A stretch of DNA of 64,000 bases from Allolobophora icterica (GCA_963556255.1 OY744611.1:6710736-6774735); one strand, 5' to 3'. Shown: positions 36,002-47,910, counted from the stretch's first letter. Program-made: numbers and translations. The notes: generated by a model from the letters alone, not told the origin.

Positions 36002-36994
36002 CTTGAAGCAACTGATCAGCGGATATCTTATTGGGTCGTTTTCAGGTTCGCCCAGGTAAGCTCCTGGAACTCCGAGTTGCGGATTGTGATTGAGAGTAGA
36101 AAAGAAGGTTTCGTCAGGAATTCCAACCAACTTGGACCAGTTTAACAGCTTCTGGCCATTTTCGTTGTTGATTGCGTACTCGATGAACTCTCTCCTGGCC
36201 ACGATGTGCACAGGTCCCTTGGTTGGGGTCACGTCGATCGGCGGAGGAGGCCTGCCAGCAAAGCGGTCAAGGTTTCTTCGTTTGATTGTTGCCCCGATTA
36301 AATTCGTGCCGTTGAGAACCTTGAGGATCTGGACAAGTTCCCAATTCGTTCTGAGCAGAAACTCCTGACCAGTGAGGTTTATGAAGTACTTCCACTTCTT
36401 GTACTTGAGCAAGCCTTCTATGCACAGGATTTCCGCTTCAAGGACCGAAAATCTACCCCAACTGACTTCGATATTGTTTTGCAAAACAAAGACGTTATTG
36501 AAACACCCGACTATTTCATTGACTGCTCTGTGCAGAGTTGATTCAGCCTTTTTGTTGACGTGAACGCAGTAGAAGTTCTGTGGACGATAGATGGCTCTGA
36601 GAAGTCTCTCGAAGAGTTCGACATCCTTGAAGACAATTATGTCAAACGCCAGTGGAAAATTCTTCTCTTCTTCACTAGAGGGCGATGTGATGTAACCCCG
36701 AGTTTCAACGAACTTGTCACAGTCGCTGGTCATGTTTATGTATTCTTCATTTGAAATCGCCTTCTTTGAGTGATCTTTCTGGTTGTCCTCTGCCCTCCGC
36801 TGTTCCGCTTCATCTCCTTCGATCAACCGGATGCAGTCGACTGGACGACGGACACGGATGATTGTCTTAGCTGGTTTTCTCTGAAGTGTGAACAGTCCCT
36901 GAACACTACTTAGGTTGATCATGTATAGGATAAACACTACAACCAAGATTCCAACGATGAGCCATGGTTTTATCGATCTGCTGAACGATGACAT
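36002..36994 (-). CDS. GT14 beta-1,6-N-acetylglucosaminyltransferase, N-terminal exon
   Basis: Encodes 331 residues of a core-2/I-branching family enzyme (Pfam Branch). Known role: transfer of GlcNAc in beta-1,6 linkage to O-glycan or poly-lactosamine acceptors in the Golgi lumen. Seen: short cytoplasmic N-terminus; a signal anchor at residues 10-28 (WLIVGILVVVFILYMINL); stem; catalytic region from about 113 with LAFDIIVFKDVELFERLLRA, NFYCVHVNKK, EVSWGRFSVLEAEILCIEG and WKYFINLTGQEFLLRTNWEL. GIPDETFFSTL at 291-301 carries the family's probable catalytic Glu in PDE. Cysteines at 54, 92, 143, 164, 191 and 329 fit the family set, but LTGQEF has Thr where many members have Cys. N-glycosylation sequons include N87, N207 and N229. 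The exon ends at CTTCAAG|GTGAGC (phase 0); reading on gives VSD and a stop. An acceptor (TGTCAG) lies 9 nt before ATG. The final exon is unlocated, so this is either partial or incompletely resolved. Confidence 0.85.
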
Positions 36995-38369
36995 TCCTCC
37001 TACCTGACATACGACATTTGAAGCTAACGTTAACCGGTCAAACTGTTCAATTAAGTTTTTTAAAAACCCAGTTTTTCTGGTGACGCCTGCGCTGGTCTAA
37101 ATGACACACAATATGTTTCCATAAGGTTGTTATGAATGACTACTAACTGGATGGAGAGAGACTTAGGGGAATATAAATTCTGTTCGTGACTTTCTGTTCT
37201 GTGTTTTGCTATCTCATCACTGCGCCTTTGAGAGCAATTACCCGTACTAACCACACTAATTTCTAGGAGTGGCTTCTTGTAACTACAAAGTCTTCAACGA
37301 TACCCCAGATATCTAGAGTGTGGCATCTTATTACTAGGTAGAAGAATAGAACTGTTTTTAAAACCATCCAAAACAGAGTTTCTATCTTTAAGTAGGCGTA
37401 CTAAACAACAATTTGGTAAAATCGAATTGCTGAATGCTGTACATTTAGGCATTTCTGTCTTGAAACGCATATGTTTGGCTCGCAATGTGAATGTTGTATT
37501 TGATTCTAACCTATTCTAGAGAGAAAACATTACTTCAACATCTACGCCAGCGTTTTAAAAATTATTGGTGAAATTCGATGGTTTTATGATATGTTCAGTA
37601 TTCTTTCTTGGGTTGCCATATAAATGCGCTGGTGTATAGTCTGATAGAACTCGCCTCTTATTAGAATTTCAACAGCTAAATTGAATAAACCTCAGTGGGT
37701 CCAAATATCTTTATGTGTTAGAAATCTCCAACTCTAAAATTGTTGCTTAGAAAAAGAGATTAATTTATAGTGCCAGGCTATGTGCAGTTCTAGTTTTCAG
37801 CCAACCCGACACACATCTGATGAAATTGCTGTTGCTTACAAATTTACAGTTCCATTCACTGCAGAGATTAGCATTGTCTTTCAGAAAGTCTTCATTTTAT
37901 TTGATTTTTTTATTTCACTCTCTAAAATCTGACAAGACTGATAGGCGCCGAACTTGCCACTGAGCCACCACGCCCCACAACATAAAAATGCGCTGTCTTC
38001 TTATTTGATGATTTTCACTCTCTAGAATCTGACAAAACTGATATACCTTCTAGATATAGACCTGATTACGGGTAGATTAAGGTGCACCATCGCTCGATGC
38101 CTTATGCATTAGATACAGGCCCTGAGGAAATTGCTAACTAAAGATAATACAATGATGCTGCATCAACAGAGGAGATTTATTGTATCAAATATATAATTAT
38201 TTACACTTTTAATCAACTAGATTGCACTCTACTGTGCAACGCTGGGTTCCTGTCAGCTTTTGAATTAAATAAAACGTATATTGAATTCAATTACATTTTC
38301 TCTCATTCAGTTATTCGAAGCTTTCATATAATTTTTTAATGTAGGCTTTACAAATTATTCAAGAGGCCT
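36995..38369. other. Flank of GT14 gene, no gene recognised
   Basis: Contains a 45-bp direct duplication (37890-37942 and 37995-38043, 'cactctctaaaatctgacaa'). At 37945-37975, on the minus strand, there is a tRNA-like A-box sequence (ggtggctcagtggcaag) without a clear B box. No coding exon. Confidence 0.4.
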
Positions 38370-38799
38370 ATGTTCAAGTCTACAGTCTATCGGCTGTGTA
38401 GACCTTGGTGGCTTTGGATAACCATGCTACCCAAATACAGTGACACGCAGTATGAAGTATTCTTCACCGGGTCGCCTCCATTGTCTGGCAATGTCAGCGT
38501 GGCCGTGCTTCCACTTATCTGCGCGAGCTCTCGTGCCTCTGCTCCACCTGGTCCCGGTTCTCTTCGCTCTGCCACCCGGGTTGACTATGTTGCTTTCGCA
38601 CGCACCGCTACTATGCAGCAGTGTGCTTTCTCTGTGGTTGGACCTACCATTTGGAATGGGCTTTTTTCTGAGTAGCTTTCTCATCCTCGAGAATCGACCA
38701 CCGCTTTCTTCTCTGCCCTAAAGACTGTTCTCTTTCGCCGGGATTGGGCTGGGAACGACTCTGCATAGCTTCCTAATGGGGCGCTATGTAAATGTTTAG

Positions 38800-38833
<34 letters not shown>

Positions 38834-38835
38834 TA
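38370..38835 (+). mobile_element. CR1-like LINE 3' fragment, (TTGA)n tail
   Basis: The plus frames encode a decayed C-terminus (LRSATRVDYVAFARTATMQQ, FSVVGPTIWNGL) and the '...gggcgctatgtaaatg' tail, ending in (TTGA)n at 38802-38831. The tail repeat differs from the (AATG)n of the 25 kb copy, so this is a related subfamily. Confidence 0.75.
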
Positions 38836-39325
38836 TCTGTCTACTATTTTGTTCCGATCAGTTGTAGGCCTACGGTAGTTTTAGAAACAGTAACATCCTA
38901 CTTGGCACACGGTCACTTAGACGTAAAACTTGTAAAGATGCAATTGCTTAACGAAGTTCTCTCAAGAAACTCAGTTTAACTGATGACGTGTGATCAATAT
39001 GAGAAATTGCTTGTTTTGTCTGAGGATGTTGTTTTCTTGATGGATGCAATTTGTAGAAAGATGCCTTCGTGACTTTGTGCTCAGGTTTGCAACGGGATTC
39101 GCACAATCGATGAACAGGTCGATGCACAGATGTTAACTGTGTTTCTGCTTACAGCAGACACTGATATCTCAACACTGAAACCTCTGAACGCTTTACTTGA
39201 TGGCAGAAATGTCTGGCAACATAAAACCACATTAATCCTTCCTCTAGCTACATTGATAATTTCTGAATGCGACTTTATGTCTGGATAAGCTACGAATATC
39301 AACCCGTACTAACCACGCTAATTTC
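38836..39325. other. Short non-coding gap
   Basis: Nothing recognised. Confidence 0.5.
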
Positions 39326-39329
39326 TAAT

Positions 39330-39740
39330 TAATTAATTCAAAGATTTATATAGCGCCTCTTCTAGAGACCTACTCAGAGGCGCTCCCGACTCCAGCACGG
39401 CCAAAAAGAACAGTTTTCAACCGGTCATGGAAGGTGTGAAAGGAAGACCTAGGATGTAAGGCAAGCTCAGAAGGAAAGCCATTCCATATGGTCGGACCAG
39501 CCACTGAGAAGGCGCGGGTTTGTACGATGGCAATACGGGCAAACGGGACAGAGAGCACTTCTCCCCGCCGAGCGGAGGACTTGAGCAGTCCGAGAAGCCG
39601 ACACAGGCCGGAAGAGGAAGCAAGTAAGATGTAGCGAGACCCACTTGACCCCGCCAACCCAGGAAGGCGATCCTATACTCTGTGCGCTGTCGGATAGAGA
39701 GCCGATGCAGGACCTACAGCATATAGTTATCTAGGTCTGG
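39330..39740 (-). mobile_element. CR1-like LINE 3' fragment
   Basis: The minus frame 39370-39657 encodes LPFARIAIVQTRAFSVAGPT, IWNGFPSEL and RLKTVLFGRAGVGSASE, the same C-terminus as the 5.1 kb LINE, followed by the 'tatagcgcc' tail near 39350. 5'-truncated at about 39740. Confidence 0.85.
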
Positions 39741-40519
39741 CTTCTTGAAACAACAAAATATGCAACGCTACCCCATACTGACCACATATTTTTCAATAAG
39801 GCTTCTTTTTACTATATGGCAGATTTTGACTTTTTTAAATCCATTCCAAACTGCGTGTCTACATTTTATTACTACCCTGCGCCTGAGGAAAATCGAATCG
39901 ATGAATTTTGTTTACTTTGACGATGTTGTTGTGAAGCCCAACAGTTACTGTTTGCCACGTAATTTAATCGTAATCTCTAAACTTCTAAAGCGCCACTCGA
40001 AAGCCAAGCGCAGTGCACCAGCTTATACATGAGCGCTACGTAAGTGAGAGGGAGTTTTCCAAAGAGTAATCCAAAGGAGTCCAGAGTCAAGTTACCAAGA
40101 GGTCCAGCAGAGCAGCATCCAAGGCGGGTGTCGTTCAAGGCGAGAAGAATTGGAAGGACTAGGATCAGGTGAGTCAGGGTAAGAGACTTCAGTTTCAAGT
40201 AGAAAGCCCGGGGATGATATATAGGGGAGCATGAGGAGGAGGAGGAGGAGGATGTAGGAAAGGTTGCAATGATGCTGGATGAATTAGACGTTGTTTTTGC
40301 CTCTAGACTATTTCTAAGAAGATAGCTAAAATCGATATAAAGGCATACGACAGAGACTGCTACATTCACGACATTCGGAGGATAAGATGCTCTCATTTCT
40401 AACCGTCTTGGTATAGGTCACTCGATTCTTATTTGCATTTCCATGCTAACGTCATGAAGCTTCAGAGGGTCCAAACCAACTTGGCCAAAGCGTCATTAAA
40501 ACTGCAAGGTATCAACATT
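39741..40519. other. Non-coding gap
   Basis: No recognisable gene. A GGA-rich patch lies at 40230-40255. Confidence 0.45.
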
Positions 40520-41180
40520 ATGTCTGCAACCCAAACGCTGTTTTTCTGACTCTTCATCGAAAATCATTTTTCTATAACAGTTAAATGTCTACATTACAAA
40601 CAAACTCACTGTCGACTTCTCATGCTAAATATTCGACCGATGTGGAACGGTAGGTAGCCTATTGGTTAAGTCGCTCGGCCTGTAACGAGGAGTGTTCGGA
40701 TTCGAGTCTTAGCCTTTGGACGGATCCCGTGTTGAGACTTTGAGCCAGTCTTTTGCGTACAGATCCTCAGCGCCATCGATGTTCTGTTATATGACCGTGT
40801 GTGCACTGCTGAACTTTGGAAGGAGGGTAATATAAAGTAAGTAAATAAGTATTTTCCCTACTACATAATTAGCAAACGCAAATTGGAACAATAGCCAAAG
40901 CATTGATTTTAAAACATGGAAGTAACAAAGCGCAATAAAAATTGTAAAATAAGTAAGTAAATAAGTAAGCAAGTGTTTTTCTATCATCTATGCAGCAACC
41001 TGGTAATGTAACCCTTCGCTGTCAGAGGATCACATCGCGGAATCTCACAATTATGGAAGCGGGGCCGAAGTGAGTACCCGAATAATCGCATTGGAGACAG
41101 CAAGTCATGGAAGACATTCCTCGGGACCCGAAAGGATTACAGCAAAGAGATCATCGTCAGCACTAGAACACAACTCTCAC
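40520..41180. repeat. Segmental duplication, copy 1 (empty site)
   Basis: Aligned in order with 41690-43110: 'cttcatcgaaaat', 'catgctaaatattcgaccga', the SINE, a 'gtaagtaaataag' tail, 'tgtaacccttcgctgtcaga' and 'ggattacagca'. At 41005-41012 it carries a single 'aatgtaac' where copy 2 has the hAT insertion. Confidence 0.85.
40645..40852 (+). repeat. tRNA-derived SINE, copy 1
   Basis: A tRNA-like head contains the A-box region tagcctattggttaag and the B-box-like ggattcgagtc about 40 bp later. This is followed by an unrelated body ('gagactttgagccagtc') and a GTAA-repeat tail. The A/B spacing and tail are those of Pol III SINEs. Confidence 0.7.
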
Positions 41181-41802
41181 CCCACAAACGGAACATTTCC
41201 ACAGTTTGTGTTTGCCTTTTGATTTCAGCCATATTTTCTTGGACTCATTTCATCCGCAGACTGTTGAGTATTTTCTTTGAAATCCAGTCTTAGATTTTGA
41301 ACGGACCTACTTTGGTATTTGACACGTTCAGCGACATCTAACAGCTTGATTCGCGACTAGTTACACAGAGAAACTTACGACTATTGGTCACACTGGTCGA
41401 TCGTAGTAAGTGAAAAACTGGGAGCAATGTCTACAGATCAGAAAAAAATATAAAGTCAAAGTAACTAAAACTTACAATTGCATTAGTAACATTAAGGATG
41501 TCTGTCTTACATAAGGTCTTTGGTGGCAAGTGAAATTCTGCGAGTTAGTAGGCCTATGTAGCATAAGCCTTTTGTATTGTATTGTATACGACCAGGTCCT
41601 TTGCCTGATCACCCTGACTGTACCTTTTGACGAGTGTGTTTGTACCGTTGCAGACCCCAGACTCTAGAACTCTCATCCCACAAACTGCCCAGTCTTCATA
41701 TGTATTGACTCCTCATCGAAAATTATTTTTCTAGACCAGTTAAATATCTACATCTGAAGCAAACTCACTGTCGTCTTCTCATGCTAAATATTCGACCGAT
41801 GT

Positions 41803-42024
41803 GAAACGGTAGGTAGCCTAGTGGTTAAGTCGCTCGGCCTGTAACGAGGAGAGTTAGGATTCGAGACTAGCTTTGGGAGGATCCCGTGTTGGGACTTTGA
41901 GCCAGTCCTTTGCGAACAGATGCTCAGCACCATCGATGTTCTGTCGTATGATCTGGTGTAGTGCTTATTATTATTATACTGCTTAACTTAGGAAGTAGGG
42001 TAATATCAAGTAAATAAGTAAGTA
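41803..42024 (+). repeat. tRNA-derived SINE, copy 2
   Basis: Same structure as the copy at 40645, with tagcctagtggttaagtcg and ggattcgagac boxes and a GTAA tail. A small (ATT)n patch lies at 41968-41980. It was copied as part of the segmental duplication. Confidence 0.7.
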
Positions 42025-42186
42025 TATTCTTTATTACATCATTAGCAAACGCATAATGGGACAATAGCTAGAAGCATTGATTGTAAAATATAGAAGTAAC
42101 AAATCGTAAAAATAATCATAAAATAAGTAAGTAAATAAGTAAGCAGATGTTTTCCTATCATCTATGCAGCAAACCGGTAATGTAAC

Positions 42187-42937
42187 TAGGGTTGCCAGGC
42201 AGTCTGAAGGAAATTACCGGACTATTGCGAGTGCTTTATGGGGGTATGGGGACGATGCCCCCAAATCGGTTCAGGGGCATTGGGAAAGCCTCTGGTCAGG
42301 GCCTTCAGGAGGTCAGAGGGGCGAAGCCCCCTGAAGCTGACAAGATAAGGAATCAGCAGTAAAAATTGAAGTTATATTTTAAATTGAACATTAAAAAACA
42401 GTCTGATTTTAATTTTTTTAAATATTAGGCCTACATACTACGCTGTGATTTTTACTATTGAAAAAAGTAATAATACGGTAGCATTAAAAATGTCGAAATT
42501 TAAACAATGTTGAAAAATGTTATCTTTTGAATTTCGGACATAATAAAATAACAATTACATTAACCATACCGTCTATCGGCGAATTCGGCGCATAACCTTA
42601 CTTAGACAATTTACACTGTACAGTGTGTACACGGTTATGATGAGTTATCTCGTAAGAAAAGGGTGCTTGAGCACTGGACAGTCTGTACAGTACAGTTCGT
42701 AATTCTGTCATCGTAAATTTCAAATAAAATTTAATAAATATTTGTAATTGTAAATAATATAATTGTTACGAACTTACGATAGACATTTATGATGTCCAGC
42801 TCCTCCGATGATGATTTACCGCAATTAAAAGCAAATTACCGGACACCGCCATGTCCGGTAACGTCTGACATTTCTGACGGGACGAATTGTCCAAATACCG
42901 GACTGTCCGGTTCATTACCGGACACCTGGCAACCCTA
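42187..42937. mobile_element. hAT-type non-autonomous element with proven empty site
   Basis: The ends TAGGGTTGCCAGG and CCTGGCAACCCTA are inverted. An exact 8-bp duplication 'aatgtaac' flanks it (42179-42186 and 42938-42945). Inside are repeated 'attaccggac' and 'tgtccggtaa' words near both ends and no transposase. The paralogous locus at 41005-41012 has one 'aatgtaac' and no insert. Confidence 0.95.
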
Positions 42938-43286
42938 AATGTAACCCTTCGCTGTCAGAGATCACAACGCGGAATCTCATGATTATCTGAAAGGGTCTGA
43001 AGAGAGTCTTTAATAATCTTATCGGAGGCAACAAATCATTGTAGACATGCCCCGTACCCGAAGGATTACAGCAGAAAGAGCATCGTCTGCACTAGAACAC
43101 AACAGGGCAAGTGTAGGAGTATCAGTTGGAGAATTTAAAGAAAGTTATACTGTATTGTATACAACCTGGTCCTTTGCCTGATCACCCTGACTGTAGCTTT
43201 TGACGAGCGTGTTTATTCCGTTGCAGGCCCTAGACTCTTGAACTCTCTCCCACAAACGCTCCCTGTGCACAGTCTTCACATGTATT

Positions 43287-44304
43287 GGCAAACTATGCAA
43301 TATGCATTCAGTTTGTAACTAATTACAGTCACAGTCTGCACTTCACAGTCTTCCATGATTTGCTGTTTCTTGCCTCTCTGCTTTTCCACCTTTTTGTTCG
43401 AATATCTGTCTTTTAAATCCTGCCGCTTTCTTGTTTCATGTCGTAATTTCTCTCATGAAGTAGGATATATCAACAGAATTTAGGTAGCTTGATGTTAATG
43501 TAACGCCTCTTTCTGTAGGCCCTACATAAGGTTTTCTCTATAGCAGAATTTTATCCAGCCTCTCTTTCTGAGTCCCTATTTTCATTTATTCTCTCTCTAT
43601 TCACTAATCAAAAGCCATTCTTGTCACTCTGGTTATCCTGCTGAATTTACCAGCGCATCCATAGGAATTTCGTTGATTTAAGTTGTATACATATGCGTTA
43701 TGTATTACAATTCAAAAGTCATGGTAGTTATTCCTTTTCTTGACGAGGGTCATCATAAGCGCCCTTGTAGTGGCAGGCCGCGTTACGTCTCTCTATAAAT
43801 TGTCTGTGTTATTATTATTATCAGAACTTGTCAACTGTTTTCTTGAATTGCTTGCAATCTATGTTGATCACTTTCGATTGGAGGATTTCAGAAGTAGATC
43901 GTCGATACTTTGAAAGACCAAATAACACATTTCTCAGCTGATTCGATTCCTATAGCTGCAGAGTACTTTCAATGGCTGCTTGTGAATGACACCAGATCCA
44001 ATCCACCACAGTCTGTCTGTCCATTTGAGAGTTCAGGATTTCTATGCCTTCATCATTCAGTTGACTGGTGAGTTTATCCGTTAAGTGTGACCTTTGTATG
44101 GTTTCGTTTCGAAGGTTCTAGATTTTTTATGAAGCAGCTGTGGATCAAGGATGCTGTATGCGTTGTTCGACAAGTTATCTTTGACTTTAATGACAATTAA
44201 AGGTATAAACAGTACAGATAAACTTTACTGTATTTTAGTAAACTGCAGTTTCATTAAATAAGTTATAATTAGTTACAAACTGAATGCATATTGTATAGCC
44301 TGCC
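43287..44304. repeat. Inverted repeat flanking a pseudo-exon
   Basis: The arms at 43287-43325 and 44266-44304 are nearly perfect reverse complements of about 38 bp (core 'caatatgcattcagtttgta'). They enclose about 940 bp, including the TRADD-N-like pseudo-exon. No clear target duplication outside the arms. Confidence 0.75.
43840..44215 (-). pseudogene. Decayed TRADD-N-like exon
   Basis: The minus-strand translation parallels the intact 51675-52040 exon throughout: IKVKDN, LDPQLLHKK, LNDEGIEILNSQMD, WIWCHSQAAIE, ESNQLRNVLFGL and INIDCKQFKKTVDKF. An in-frame stop follows the SQAAIE segment, small indels shift the front part, and the acceptor AG seen in the intact exon is absent. With the CARD pseudo-exon at 44.6-44.9 kb in the same order and strand, it forms a dead paralogue of the 48-56 kb gene. 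No matching propeller relic was found downstream. Confidence 0.8.
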
Positions 44305-44639
44305 AAAAACATGGCACATTCAGCATTTAGTCTTAATTAAGTCCCTGAAATTGGGCATATGATATCGATAACAGATAAATGAACTTCGACATTATCATAA
44401 CAAACATGAACGTCTTTTGCCTGAGAATCATACAATCATTGATCAGATATTTACAACGCGTCAATTTATGAATCTACGACTAATACTAAACACGACAAAT
44501 ATTAGGCCTACACAGTGTTACCGTACTTAAATTCCGACAATGATCTCGATGTAATTCGATATAGAGGCACCTCAAATATTGTAATAATGAAATAAAGTAT
44601 GTTAAAATTGAGCCTTTAAATGAAGTGTATTCTGTGAAT

Positions 44640-44912
44640 CTCCTCGGTTTTCTTAGATCCTTGCCCCTGTCTTATGATGCGTTTGTAGAAGACACTTGAC
44701 GAAATTCGAAAACTTTGTGTCGTCGAAGAATCTCACTACGTGCAAAAGTTCGGCGTTCTTATCTCGTTCTGAATGTTGTCGCTGAATGAAGTGACGTTGT
44801 TCTTCCGTTATGCAGCTGAGGGAAAAGAGCGAATCGATGAACTCGTCATTCGCTTGATTAGTTTTCAAGATATAATTTGCGTTGTTCCTAATGATTGCAG
44901 ATCTTTACTCGG
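44640..44912 (-). pseudogene. Decayed CARD exon
   Basis: Homologous to the intact CARD exon at 56284-56571: RNNANYILKTNQANDEFIDS, LSCITEEQRHFIQRQHSERD, FDDTKFSNFVKCL and KTGARI align residue by residue. A stop replaces Leu just after KTGARI, another in-frame stop lies before RSAII, and the donor GGAG|GT is not kept. The surviving 72-codon frame (44653-44868) is therefore a relic, not a gene. Upstream partner of the 43.8 kb pseudo-exon. Confidence 0.8.
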
Positions 44913-45937
44913 TTTTCATAAAAATCTTTAAAACAACAATAACATCACTACGCTTAATTGATAACATAGCCTTATCACATTACAACAAGTCTTCAGCTCG
45001 AAACCTTTTTGCCGGAACTAAAAGATAGACATTTTCTGTTCTGGTGACTTTGGATTCGACCGAGGAATAGGTGTGAAAAGATGGTTTGGGACCAAAGAAT
45101 CATCACAGACACCCATCACTTGGCAAGAATAACTGCACTCACCCCCAGCCATGTCCATGAAGTAAATCACCGTTTTGATAAGCCCACGAGGCCCCCAGAC
45201 ACCATGTTCAACACGATCCGGAATGAAAGGTCCACCAATGGGCTGTAGTTTTTACGTATTGAGGAATGGCCCTAACAGAAAGCTATAAACAGTCACTGTA
45301 TCGCAGAGAACGAGAAGTACGCAAGGCGCCGGGACTCTAGCACTTTAGCACCTTAAGTTATTCCATTTTACACCGTTAAGGAATATCACAACTGGGACAA
45401 CAAATATTTCTTAGGGTGGCGGAGCAAACGTTTCGATGGGAGTCTCTTTTCCACAGACGCACCTTAAGGCGATTTTGGATTGGTTTTCACACGAAGCCTG
45501 TCCTTAGATTGTTGGTGTAATTGATCCCGAACAGCTTTCTCAAGAGAACTGTGAGATGTCGAAAGGCAGTTTTCCTGCTATCGATTGATTAGAAACTCGT
45601 CAGTTGTTCAGCCATATTGCCACTTATTAAGGCGGAGCATTTGTGAGGTATTTAAAAGGCTCTGTACCACTTGTCTGGATAGGTAACCATGTGCATTGTG
45701 ATAATGCGTCATTCATTTGTGAGATTTTCAAAGGTTGTGTGATTATTATTAAATGAAGATTTATGAAGCATGAATTAATATAGCCTAGCTAAATCTATAT
45801 CTCGTGAACGAGATATAGGCCTACTCAATTTTTTTAATACAGAAAATCGCCTGAGTTTGTGTTTAGAAATATTTAAACTATTCAGTGGCAAAGGCCACTG
45901 TGATTTCAAAAAGAGTGTATAATGATGATGCTGCTGC

Positions 45938-46005
<68 letters not shown>

Positions 46006-46985
46006 ATCGTGAAGTTGCTACTGCTGATCAAATGCTCAGTGGAAGCTATCACTCCCAACAAAAGCAACCTTTTAGACACATGAGGTAATGCTAACGATTA
46101 ACAGAACCATCTAAATCGGATTTATCAAGTAGATGATCTGGGTTCTGTTTCATATTGTGTGGTAGATAAAAACAAAAAGGGCCGAAGTGTAAGATGTTAC
46201 TTTCACACCGTTTCCAATTGTCTTGAAAAGTTTAATGCCAATAGATTTCGATGGTGCTTGTTTCATTAGGCCAATGCAGAACTCTCCAATGTAACGCGTA
46301 ATTTTGCCTCGATAGAATCTCCAAGCTCTTTTTCAAATTTAAAACTGCCTGTTGTTACATTTTAATTGCTTTTGTAAATTATGTCTTCATACGAGAATGC
46401 AAAAGTTATAAGTCGGCGAACTATGAACAGGATCAATGTTGACTTATTCATGCGCCAACTTTGCAAAGCTTTCCGACCGAACTTAAGCGATCTCTGCATC
46501 GACGATGTTTGCCTGTTTGAATGTTAGTTATTTATAAGTTAATTCTTTCAATTTTCCTCTTTTGTGACCTGTATAAAATGTAAATTTACGTTTCTGGTGT
46601 TGACGATTACTTTCGTTATCAGGTTTCTTGAGCTTTCCTGCACATAGTGCTCGTTTACGTTATTTGCTTTGTTAAACATTGCTTTTCACATTACCAATGC
46701 TAACCTCATAAGAAGTTTCTGCATATGAGAAATGGCTACAGATTTAACAAGAATGCTAGAAATAGCGACATATATAAAGTACACTGTCTTTATCCTTGTT
46801 TGCCTCATCAACCAGGATGCAAATTTGGTTGCAATCTATTTTTATCGGAATAATTTTGGATCTTCGCAACAACACATCCATTCAGTGTCAATACGCTTGT
46901 ATGTCTGATATACGAAGTTTCATTCACGTAAACTCCTTAACAGTTTCTGGTCGTTGAATGGTTAGGATTGATGAAAGTCCAACTA
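44913..46985. other. Non-coding, one GAT tract
   Basis: No gene recognised. A (GAT)n microsatellite occupies 45939-46003 and an imperfect hairpin (tatatctcg/cgagatata) lies at 45795-45820. Confidence 0.5.
45939..46003. repeat. (GAT)n microsatellite
   Basis: About 21 pure GAT triplets (after CTG triplets), giving an artefactual poly-Asp frame. Confidence 0.95.
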
Positions 46986-46989
46986 AGAA

Positions 46990-47600
46990 TAGTGTCTCTG
47001 AAGAAACACAATTCATGGCTCCTTTCATGATCCATCCTTCTCTGCATTTGACTCAGTTGAACACACCATCCTTCTCCAGCGCCTCTCAGTCTCATTTGGA
47101 GTGGTTGGCAAACTGGCTCTGGCTCTGCTCTTTTCTTACTGGTCGCTCTAACTGTGTCGTGACTTGTTCTTCTAGGTTCTCGTGGGTTCCTAATCTGATG
47201 GTGTTCCTCAGGGGTCTGTGCTTGGCCCATTGCTCTACATTCTGTTCACTTCTGATATCAGTTATTTGTCGTGGTCTTGTGGGCTACTGCATCACCTCTA
47301 TGCTGATAACATGCAAGCATACATCCATCGCTTTCCTACAGAGGCAGTGGTTCTATTGGCCTGCTGTGCCATTGATACCCTTTCTGGATGGATGGCTTCT
47401 AATCAGTTACTGCTGAAGCCATCTAACACTCAATTTATTTGGCATGGTGGTCGCAGACAGTTGACAAAGGTTGACCTGCACTTGTTAGCAGAGGCCTTCC
47501 TCCATGTCTCCTTTTCGCTCACTATCGGGGCTCTGGGTGTGACAATTGACCAAGAGCTTACCCTTTCTCAGCATATTAACTTAAAGATTTGTCCCAGTAG
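46990..47600 (+). mobile_element. Old CR1-like LINE RT fragment
   Basis: Plus-strand frames encode FSAFDSVEHTILLQRL, then GVPQGSVLGPLLYILFTSDI, LYADNMQAYIH, MASNQLLLKPSNTQFIWHGG and LGVTIDQELTLSQHIN. This is the RT core of a CR1-like element with at least one frameshift (near 47200) and a YADN active-site variant. Both ends are lost. It lies 3' of the propeller exon, in the opposite orientation. Confidence 0.85.
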
Positions 47601-47910
47601 TAAAATGAGAAAGGTATGACATTACTGTTGAATGACCCCTTGTTATTGGGTTGGGAGACCCGAGAAAAGTTGTAAAAGAAGGTGATGACTAGAAAAAAAG
47701 GTCATCAACTTTTTTTGGAGATGAATTTGTAGAAAAAGTTGAAAAGTTGGTAAGTTTTTGGAGATTTTGTCCCAGTAGTCAAAATTCCTTAAAATATGCA
47801 CTGCTCTAATCCGCCACCGTTTGTGAGAGAATTTTTTTGGAAAACACACTTAAAATGTTAAAAGAAGTTAAAATATCTATTTTTGTGTCAAATATTACGA
47901 GAATATTATT

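Larger units (their letters stand above)
41575..43290. repeat. Segmental duplication, copy 2 (filled site)
   Basis: Second copy of the 40.5 kb unit. A further internal pair (41575-41712 and 43149-43290: 'tgtattgtata', 'tggtcctttgcctgatcacc', 'cagtcttca') shows that the duplicated unit is about 1.2-1.5 kb. It contains SINE copy 2 and a hAT element. Confidence 0.85.

Noticed and set aside
44653..44868. Intact 71-residue CARD protein
   Set aside because: A stop lies inside the last CARD helix relative to the 56.3 kb exon and the donor site is lost, so it was scored as a pseudogene.
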